Source: Devosia rhizoryzae (GTDB taxonomy: Bacteria; Pseudomonadota; Alphaproteobacteria; Rhizobiales; Devosiaceae). Taken from it: a stretch of DNA of 64,000 bases. The stretch spans positions 2,046,001 through 2,110,000 of the forward strand of contig NZ_CP068046.1 in assembly GCF_016698665.1 (NCBI RefSeq), read 5' to 3'. The position numbers and the translations under genes are program-made. The notes beneath the pieces were generated by a model. That model had not been told where the DNA came from. It ran no database searches and worked only from the letters and a program-made list of their open reading frames with translations. Shown here in pieces: positions 54,137 to 64,000 of this stretch (position 1 is the first letter of the stretch; every line of letters begins with the position of its first letter).

Positions 54137-54859
54137 ATGAAAATCTTGATCCTGGGTGGCACGGCGGAAGCGCGGCAGCTTGCCAACCAGCTGATGCAAG
54201 CGGGCCATGAGGTGATCACCTCGCTTGCCGGCCGCACGCAGGATCCGACCCTGCCCAAGGGCGGCATCCGCATGGGCGGATTTGGCGGCGTGCCGGGGCT
54301 TAGCGCTTATCTTCGTGCCGCCCATATCGAGCTTCTGGTGGATGCAACCCATCCCTATGCCGGCCTCATCTCGGTCAATGCCGTTGCCGCGGCCGAAACG
54401 AGCGGCATAACGCTGATCCGGCTCATGCGACCACCGTGGACGCCCGAGGCCGGAGAGGATTGGATCATTCTCGATTCTGCGCAAGCCGCGGCCGACGCCT
54501 TGCCCAGCGACGCGCGCGTGCTGCTGACCACCGGTCATGCCGGGCTTTCCACCTATCTCGAGCGCTATGACTGCCAGTTCTTTGTGCGGCTGATCGAGAC
54601 GCCCGACTTCGCCCTGCCGCGACACGCCGAGCTCTTGCAGATGCGGCCGCCCTATACGCTGGCAAGTGAATTGGCGCTGATGCGGCGTCACGAAATTTCG
54701 CATCTGATCAGCAAGAATTCGGGCGGAGGGCAGACGTCGGCCAAGCTCGAAGCCGCACGGCAGTTGGGCGTCAAAGTGTTCATGCTGGCGCGACCGATCT
54801 ACGGACCGGCACGGGAAGTGGACAGCGTCGAGGCAGCGCTGGCCGCCATCGGCAACTGA
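54137..54859 (+). CDS. cobK: Precorrin-6A reductase
   Basis: A 240-residue NADPH-dependent reductase of the corrin ring pathway. The start LILGGTAEARQLANQL, DATHPYAGLISVNA and the late ISKNSGGGQTSAKLEAARQL are diagnostic. The ATG at 54137 follows GGAGG; an upstream open frame has no similarity. Its last 61 bases overlap the 3' end of the convergent cobE gene, an unusually long overlap. Confidence 0.94.
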   Translation: MKILILGGTAEARQLANQLMQAGHEVITSLAGRTQDPTLPKGGIRMGGFGGVPGLSAYLRAAHIELLVDATHPYAGLISVNAVAAAETSGITLIRLMRPPWTPEAGEDWIILDSAQAAADALPSDARVLLTTGHAGLSTYLERYDCQFFVRLIETPDFALPRHAELLQMRPPYTLASELALMRRHEISHLISKNSGGGQTSAKLEAARQLGVKVFMLARPIYGPAREVDSVEAALAAIGN

Positions 54860-55251
54860 CGTGACAGAGCACAGGTGACATTGGCCGAGCTTCGTTTTTC
54901 CGCGATCAGCGGCCCGGCCGTCAGCGCGGCCGCCTCGGCCACCGAAGGCAGGGCAATATGCTTGAGCACGATCGCCGAAGGCGTCGGCACTGCGTGGGCG
55001 AGTTCGTCCTCCTCGACGCCGAGCAGCGGCACGCCAAGCCGCTTGGCTGCCTCGATCAAGGCAGGATGCGTACACTTGCGGCGAAGGGTAATGCAGGCAG
55101 CGATCTGATTACGGTGGAGGTCATGCTCTGCCAGAACAGCGTCGATCAGCGCCAAGACGTCGTCCGTTGTCGCCTGCGCCCGGGCCCCGAGCCCCACGAC
55201 AATGTCGGCCGTGTGAACCGGCCATAGGAGACCGGGAAAGACGTCGCTCAT
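54799..55251 (-). CDS. cobE: CobE/CbiG C-terminal family protein
   Basis: A 150-residue protein of the CobE family, related to the C-terminal domain of CbiG; its exact step in aerobic corrin synthesis is not settled. DIVVGLGARAQATTDDVLAL, TLRRKCTHPALIEAAKRLGV and VAEAAALTAGPLIAEKRSS are recognisable. The final 21 residues come from DNA that also encodes the end of cobK on the other strand and look unlike the family, so the stop may have moved downstream by read-through into cobK. Confidence 0.82.
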   Translation of the reverse strand: MSDVFPGLLWPVHTADIVVGLGARAQATTDDVLALIDAVLAEHDLHRNQIAACITLRRKCTHPALIEAAKRLGVPLLGVEEDELAHAVPTPSAIVLKHIALPSVAEAAALTAGPLIAEKRSSANVTCALSRQLPMAASAASTLSTSRAGP

Positions 55252-55493
55252 TCTGCCTCGCTCAGCCCCGGATCTGGTCCCCTTTCAGGTCGACCGCACC
55301 GAGCTCTGTTTCAGTTCCTCGTGGGGAACGCTGTGCTCTCTTTCGTTCTATGCGCGGCAAAGCACGTGGTCAATCAATGGCTTGCGCGAGGCTCGCACCA
55401 GCTCGGAATGCTTCTGAAAATCGTTTGCAAATACAAGGGGTTGTAGGCCGCAAAGGACGGGGCTATGGCAGGGCTCGTTCCCCGGAGGCCTCC

Positions 55494-56390
55494 ATGACCA
55501 CGACCGAAAAAACCGTTGCAATCGCAACGGCGAGCTTGGCTATCGGCCTTCTGGTGCTGGGTCTCAAGACCTGGGCCTGGTGGCTCACCGGGTCCGTAGC
55601 GCTCTATTCGGACGCACTTGAATCCATCGTCAACGTGGTGACCGCGATCGTGGCGCTGGTCGCCGTGCGCCTGGCGCAGCGCCCGGCCGACGCCGCCCTC
55701 CAATATGGCTACCACAAGGCCGAGTATTTCTCGGCCGTGGTGGTCGGCGTCATGATCATTGTCGCCGCCATCCTCATCCTGCGCGAAGCCGTGCTCGGCT
55801 TTCTCAATCCCGAATTGCCGGAGGCAGCGCTTCCGGGCCTCTTGATCAGCATGGGCGCTACCGCCATCAACGTGGTCTGGGCGCTGGTCCTGATCCGTGA
55901 GGGTCGCAAGGCACGTTCGCCGGCGCTCGAAGCCGATGGCAAGCATCTGCTGACCGATGTGATTTCCACCATCGGCGTCCTCGTCGGCCTGGTGCTTGTC
56001 TACGCCACCGGCATAGCCCAGCTCGACGCGGTTCTGGCCGCCCTCGTGGCGCTCAACATCCTATGGTCTGGCTGGGGCGTGATCCGCGACAGCGTGGGCG
56101 GTCTAATGGATGTGGCGGTGCCGCCCGACACGCAAAAGACCATTCGCGAGGTCATCGCCGCCAATGCCGACGGCGCCATCGAGGCCCATGACATCCGCAC
56201 CCGCACGGCTGGCAAGCTGACCTTTATCGACTTCCACCTCGTCGTGCCCGGCGCCATGAGCGTCGAGCTTGCGCACACCATTTGCGATCAGATCGAAGGC
56301 AAGTTGCGCCAAGCGGTGGAAGACGCGCAGATCACCATCCATGTCGAGCCGGAAAACAAGGCCAAGCATTCCGGCATCGTGGTGCTCTAG
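55494..56390 (+). CDS. Cation diffusion facilitator family transporter
   Basis: A 298-residue metal exporter with six helices (residues about 10-210) and a C-terminal cytoplasmic metal-binding domain. The helix 2 motif LYSDALESIVNVVTAIVAL and helix 5 motif GKHLLTDVISTIGVLVG carry the metal ligands (Asp/Glu and His-x3-Asp). Such sites carry Zn, Co, Fe or Mn in relatives. Its place between cobE and cobO suggests cobalt homeostasis, but specificity cannot be read. The ATG at 55494 follows CCGGAGGCC. It converges with cobO, stop next to stop. The 242-bp leader shows no riboswitch I recognise. Confidence 0.88.
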   Translation: MTTTEKTVAIATASLAIGLLVLGLKTWAWWLTGSVALYSDALESIVNVVTAIVALVAVRLAQRPADAALQYGYHKAEYFSAVVVGVMIIVAAILILREAVLGFLNPELPEAALPGLLISMGATAINVVWALVLIREGRKARSPALEADGKHLLTDVISTIGVLVGLVLVYATGIAQLDAVLAALVALNILWSGWGVIRDSVGGLMDVAVPPDTQKTIREVIAANADGAIEAHDIRTRTAGKLTFIDFHLVVPGAMSVELAHTICDQIEGKLRQAVEDAQITIHVEPENKAKHSGIVVL

Positions 56391-57021
56391 CTAGAACTCG
56401 ATGCCCTTCTGCGCCTTCACGCCGGCGCGGAAGTGATGCTTGATCTCCGTCATCTCGGTGACCAGATCGGCGATCTCGATCAGCTCGTCCTTGGCATTGC
56501 GGCCGGTGACGATGACATGCTTGTCGTGCGGCTTGTTGCGGAGGGTCTCTACCACTTCCTCGATGGGCAGGTAGTCGTAGCGCAGGCAGATGTTGAGTTC
56601 GTCCAACAACACCATGTCATAGCTTGGATCGGCAATCAGCGCCTTGGCCTGGTCCCAGGCTTTTCGCGCCGCAGCCAGATCGCGCTGCCGGTCGGCGACG
56701 TCCCAGGTAAAACCCTCGCCCATGGCATTGATGGTGACTTGGTCGGGAAACTTGTCGAGCACTGTGCGCTCGCCGGTGTTCCAGACGCCCTTGACGAACT
56801 GCACGACCCCGACGCGCATGCCGTTGCCCAAAGCACGGAACACCATTCCGAACGCCGCGGTCGACTTGCCCTTGCCCTTGCCGGTGTGGACGACGAGCAG
56901 TCCCTTCTCCTCCGTCTTGGTCGAGAGAATCTTGTCGCGCGCAACCTTTTTCTTGCGCATCTTTTCGGCGTGATAGGCGTCCCGCTCGGCCTCGCTCATG
57001 AGGTCCGTCTTTTTTGGTTGT

Positions 57022-57032
<11 letters not shown>
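56391..57032 (-). CDS. cobO: Cob(I)yrinic acid a,c-diamide adenosyltransferase
   Basis: A 213-residue CobA/CobO-type adenosyltransferase that adds the upper adenosyl ligand. The P-loop TGKGKGKSTAAFGMVFRA, the FVKGVWNTGER segment and VLLDELNICLRYDYLP are intact. Its ATG at 57032 lies inside the last codons of cobN (11-base overlap), so translation is coupled to that of the repeat-laden cobN. A Met 11 codons later could also start. Confidence 0.95.
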
Positions 57033-61332
<4,300 letters not shown>

Positions 61333-61364
61333 CAGGACTGCTGCTCCGCATTCCCCGAAAGACC

Positions 61365-61401
61365 CACACCCGGCCTCCCCCTTGAGGAGGGGGAGGAGCA
61401 G
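61365..61401. repeat. Family C repeat fragment between cobW and cobN
   Basis: CACACCCGGCCTCCCCCTTG then AGGAGGGGGAGGAGCAG, a near-perfect palindrome in the 96-bp gap between cobW and cobN. It would form a hairpin in the operon mRNA shortly before the cobN start. Confidence 0.75.
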
Positions 61402-61428
61402 GATCGCGTTTGTGGAAAGGCTGGCACG

Positions 61429-62472
61429 CTAGGCTGCCGCCTCAAGGCTTTGGGTGATCGCATCCCGATTAAGCGGGCTTTCACCGATGACGACGAGCGC
61501 GGTTTCGCGGGGTTCGCCGGCTTTCCAGGGGCGGTCGAAGTAGGCGGTGACGCGGGGACCGACGGCCTGGATGGCGAGGCGGGCCTGGGCGCCCGGAATG
61601 GCGGCGAAGCCTTTTAGGCGCAGCACGTCGTGGTTGCGGATGGTCTCTTCGATGGTGGCGAGCAAGTGGTCCTTGTTCTGCACGGAGGCAAGTTTGAGCG
61701 AAAAGCTGTCGAAATCGTCGTGCTCGTGGGTTTCGCCGCCGTGTTCGAGTTCGTGATGGCTTGGGCGGTTGGCGATATCGGCCTCCGAGCCGATGCCCAT
61801 GCCTAAGAGCGCAGCGATATCGACATGGCCATTGGCAGCGCGAACGATGCCGACGCCGGGGCGCAGCTCGGCGCGGATGTTCTGCTCGACTTTTTCGAGC
61901 AGGGGCGCATCGACGAGATCGGTCTTGTTGAGGATGATCATGTCAGCGGCGGAGAGTTGATCTTCGAAAAGTTCGCCCAGCGGGGTTTCGTGGTCGAGCA
62001 TTTCGTCCTGGCGGCGCTGCGCGTCGACGGCGGCTTCATCGGAGGCGAAACGGCCTTCGGCCAGCGCGGCGGCGTCGGCGACGGTGACGACGCCGTCAAT
62101 GGTGACCTGCGCCTTGATCTCGGGCCAGTTGAAGGCGCGGATCAGGGGCTGCGGCAAGGCAAGGCCAGAGGTTTCGATGACGATGTGATCGAACTTTTCC
62201 TCGCGGGCGAGCAAGGCCTGCATGGTGGGAATGAACTCGTCGGCCACGGTGCAGCAGATGCAGCCATTGGAGAGTTCGACCATGTCCTCCTCGCGGCAGG
62301 TTTCGTCGCCACAACCGGCAAGGATGTCCTTGTCGACGCCCAGATCACCAAACTCGTTGATGATCAGCGCGATGCGCTTGCCCTTGGGGGCATGGGCGAG
62401 GAGATGGCGGACAAGCGTTGTCTTGCCGGCGCCGAGAAAGCCGGTGATCACGGTCGTTGGAATTTTGGTCAT
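61429..62472 (-). CDS. cobW: Cobalamin biosynthesis GTPase CobW
   Basis: A 347-residue COG0523 GTPase thought to deliver Co2+ to the cobaltochelatase. Motifs: P-loop TGFLGAGKTTLVRHLL, the metal motif SNGCICCTVADEF, the GTP motif LNKTDLVD and a His-rich linker (HHELEHGGETHEHDDFDS) before the C-terminal domain. It lies between the CbiM-like permease and cobN, downstream of the cobalamin riboswitch. The cobN start follows after 96 bases containing a repeat hairpin. Confidence 0.96.
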   Translation of the reverse strand: MTKIPTTVITGFLGAGKTTLVRHLLAHAPKGKRIALIINEFGDLGVDKDILAGCGDETCREEDMVELSNGCICCTVADEFIPTMQALLAREEKFDHIVIETSGLALPQPLIRAFNWPEIKAQVTIDGVVTVADAAALAEGRFASDEAAVDAQRRQDEMLDHETPLGELFEDQLSAADMIILNKTDLVDAPLLEKVEQNIRAELRPGVGIVRAANGHVDIAALLGMGIGSEADIANRPSHHELEHGGETHEHDDFDSFSLKLASVQNKDHLLATIEETIRNHDVLRLKGFAAIPGAQARLAIQAVGPRVTAYFDRPWKAGEPRETALVVIGESPLNRDAITQSLEAAA

Positions 62473-62514
62473 GGCAAATCCTTGAGCCCGGCGCCCGAAG
62501 GCGCCGGGGTTTGA

Positions 62515-63186
62515 TCAGGCATAAAGGCGCGAGGTGACGAGGCCGGTCTTGCCCAGGCCACGCACCAGCTTGGCGCCGGCAAGGACAAGGAGATCGACCA
62601 GCGGCTCGAGCAGCACGACCAACATGTAGGCACCGCCGAAACTGGCGACGCTGGCGAGGTTTTCCGCGCCGAAACCTTGGCCATAGAGCGCCCAGAAGGC
62701 GACCCAGAGGACGACGCCGCCCTGATAGGTGGCGGAGAGTGCAAGCGCCTGGCTGTAGCGCAGGTCGACATAGGCGGTATCCGGGCGGATGATCCGGTCG
62801 GCCACGAATTTAATTGCAACTAGCGGGGCGACCAGCGTCGTGACATTGGCAAAATATTGCGGAAGGTCGAAAGGCGCGAAGAATAGGCCCTGCACCATAA
62901 GGCCAAGCGCGAGACCAAAGGCAGCCGGGGCGGCGCCGAACAGCAGCAGCAGGGTCGAACCCAGGATCAGGTGCACCTCGCTGACACCCACGGCATAATG
63001 GGGGAAGACTTCGAAGAAAACGAAGACCGCGGCCGTGGCGATCGCGGTGCGAGCGAGCAGCGACAGGGCGCCGCGGGTGCGCACGGTGTCAACGGCAAAT
63101 TTGACGGCCATGGCACCGGCAGCAGCGGCGGTGGCGTAGGCAAGAAGCATTTTTTCGGGCGAAACGAGATCGGGTTCGATATGCAT
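62515..63186 (-). CDS. CbiM-like cobalt permease (energy-coupling factor type)
   Basis: A 223-residue membrane protein with about six helices. The mature N-terminus MHIEPDLVSPEKM resembles CbiM, whose N-terminal amine and His ligate cobalt, and VSEVHLILGSTLLLLFGAAP is typical of the family. The ATG at 63186 leaves Met-His at the N-terminus and is 8 bases after AGGA, so I prefer it to the ATG at 63192. No CbiN, CbiQ or CbiO genes are nearby, so it may work alone or with distant partners. First gene after the riboswitch. Confidence 0.8.
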   Translation of the reverse strand: MHIEPDLVSPEKMLLAYATAAAAGAMAVKFAVDTVRTRGALSLLARTAIATAAVFVFFEVFPHYAVGVSEVHLILGSTLLLLFGAAPAAFGLALGLMVQGLFFAPFDLPQYFANVTTLVAPLVAIKFVADRIIRPDTAYVDLRYSQALALSATYQGGVVLWVAFWALYGQGFGAENLASVASFGGAYMLVVLLEPLVDLLVLAGAKLVRGLGKTGLVTSRLYA

Positions 63187-63562
63187 GGACATGTTCCTGA
63201 AGGGCGAAATGAAGGGTGTGCCGCGCAAGCGCGGGTATGCTATGGGGCCCTGCCCCACACGGCATCAGCCTGATGGCCTAATCATCTCGCCCCCTCCCTG
63301 TCCCACCGACAGTTGAGTGTTCCATACGGAGGCTGGCAGGTCTCCTGGCTCACGGCTCGAACGCGCTTTTCCCTCTTCCCGGCACAAGCCAGTGAGCCTT
63401 GGAAAGCACTCGCCGCTTACAGTTGCGGGGGCAGCCACGGAATCAGTCCCTAATGGGTACGCTTCACCGTGTTCCCTATTATTTCCCTTGTTCACCTGAA
63501 CGCCGGAAACCAGTCTCGAGGCAGAGGGTACGCCCGCTGCCTCGACGGGTCAATCAGGGGTC
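63187..63562. other. Leader region between the CbiM-like gene and the truncated gene
   Basis: A 376-bp stretch containing the cobalamin riboswitch at 63329-63480 and about 140 bp of leader to the CbiM-like gene, with a short CTGTC/GACAG hairpin near 63309. A promoter should lie around 63490-63562; I see no clear boxes. Confidence 0.5.
63329..63480 (-). promoter_or_regulatory. Cobalamin (B12) riboswitch
   Basis: On the minus strand the leader contains GGGAACACGGTGAAGC, GGCTGCCCCCGCAACTGTAA, GCTCACTGG, a CCGGGAAGAGGG segment and the conserved B12 box GAGCCAGGAGACCTGCC, in the right order and spacing. These are the hallmarks of an adenosylcobalamin riboswitch. It precedes the CbiM-like-cobW-cobN-cobO operon and should turn it off when the cofactor is plentiful. 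Confidence 0.95.
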
Positions 63563-64000
63563 TTAGTATTCGGGCTGAGGCAAGTCTTCGGGCCAGGCAT
63601 AGCCCAGCGTCAGGACTTGGAGGCGCGTGTCGAGAATTTCGAGCAGGCCCTCGTCGGAGGGAACCTCCACCTCGCCGGACACCGGCGTCACGTCGATGGC
63701 GGGCGAATATTCGTCCGCAGGCGAGAAGCGCAGGGAAAGGAAGCAAGTGGCATCGTCGGCATTGGCGAGCTTGCCCTTTTCGATCTGCGCATAGCCGCCA
63801 TAGTCCCACCAGAAGCCGCCGATGATGAAAGGCGTGTCGTTGAGTTTTTCGACTTCGGCCGGGGTCATGCCGATGCGGACGCCGCCGGGTGCGGTCTGGC
63901 TGGGCGAGAGCTCGACATAGGAGAGGTGAGTTAGGTTTTCCTCGTCGAACCAGCCGAATTCCATTTTGCGGTCTGGATCATCGCCAAAGACCGTGGTGGC
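63563..64000 (-). CDS. Hypothetical protein, 5' end beyond the window
   Basis: The C-terminal 145 residues of an acidic protein whose start lies past the right edge (the frame is open to base 64000). The segment RIGMTPAEVEKLNDTPFIIG followed by GFWWDYGGYAQIEKG suggests a periplasmic protein of a type I cannot name. There are few charged clusters, one Cys and no membrane helix in the visible part. The stop lies before the riboswitch of the leftward operon, so it is upstream of and may be unrelated to the cob genes. Confidence 0.7.
   Translation of the reverse strand, partial: ATTVFGDDPDRKMEFGWFDEENLTHLSYVELSPSQTAPGGVRIGMTPAEVEKLNDTPFIIGGFWWDYGGYAQIEKGKLANADDATCFLSLRFSPADEYSPAIDVTPVSGEVEVPSDEGLLEILDTRLQVLTLGYAWPEDLPQPEY

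Noticed and set aside
55252..55493. A cobalamin or metal riboswitch before the CDF gene
   Set aside because: Small hairpins exist, but the conserved B12 boxes seen at 63329-63480 are absent.

Overview
The window is a GC-rich, densely packed chromosomal segment from an alphaproteobacterium of the Hyphomicrobiales. Gene order, TTG/GTG start use and the type of interspersed repeats fit a Devosia-like organism best; the genus is an inference. I see no rRNA, tRNA, CRISPR array, complete insertion sequence or phage.

Layout. 1-4.1 kb: aa3 cytochrome c oxidase genes read leftward (ctaC, ctaD, ctaB, a CoxF-like small protein, and ctaG cut by the window edge). 4.4-5.2 kb: an IalB-type secreted protein and a PilZ protein. 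5.3-6.7 kb: a DUF1127 protein divergent from a LysR regulator. 6.8-21.9 kb: housekeeping genes (xseA, DUF2093, an LpxB-like glycosyltransferase, DUF4170, cysQ, ubiA, rsmE, gshA, purD, a patatin phospholipase, recQ, a DUF1624 membrane protein, a secreted protein). 22-26 kb: a two-gene heterodimeric ABC exporter. 26-27.8 kb: a TSUP exporter with a LysR regulator. 27.9-31.8 kb: a complete inner-membrane siderophore ABC importer. 31.8-33.6 kb: a three-PAS GGDEF protein. 33.6-39.1 kb: a catabolic cluster (sugar isomerase-like barrel, amidohydrolase, DSD1-like PLP enzyme, SDR, RidA) divergent from an MlrC-type M81 protein. 39.2-43.7 kb: tadA, a membrane alpha/beta hydrolase, mutL and a metallophosphoesterase. 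43.8-44.5 kb: a HigBA toxin-antitoxin pair with an operator palindrome. 44.6-49.6 kb: Entner-Doudoroff genes (edd, pgl, zwf) with a BadF-type sugar kinase. 49.8-63.5 kb: late aerobic cobalamin genes (cobU, cobD, cobQ, cobB, cobK, cobE, cobO, cobN, cobW) with a CDF metal exporter and a CbiM-like permease behind a cobalamin riboswitch. A truncated unknown gene closes the window.

The most unusual feature is repeat invasion. At least four families of short palindromic repeats are scattered through the window. Most lie between genes, but several are translated. cobN carries three in-frame insertions from three families. One of them is a cassette of about 530 bp that brings a whole DUF559 (Vsr/PD-(D/E)XK-like) nuclease domain, flanked by the repeat, into the middle of the cobaltochelatase. 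One siderophore permease gene also has a repeat forming its N-terminal codons. The pattern resembles the Rickettsia palindromic elements that insert in frame into genes, here with a nuclease passenger.
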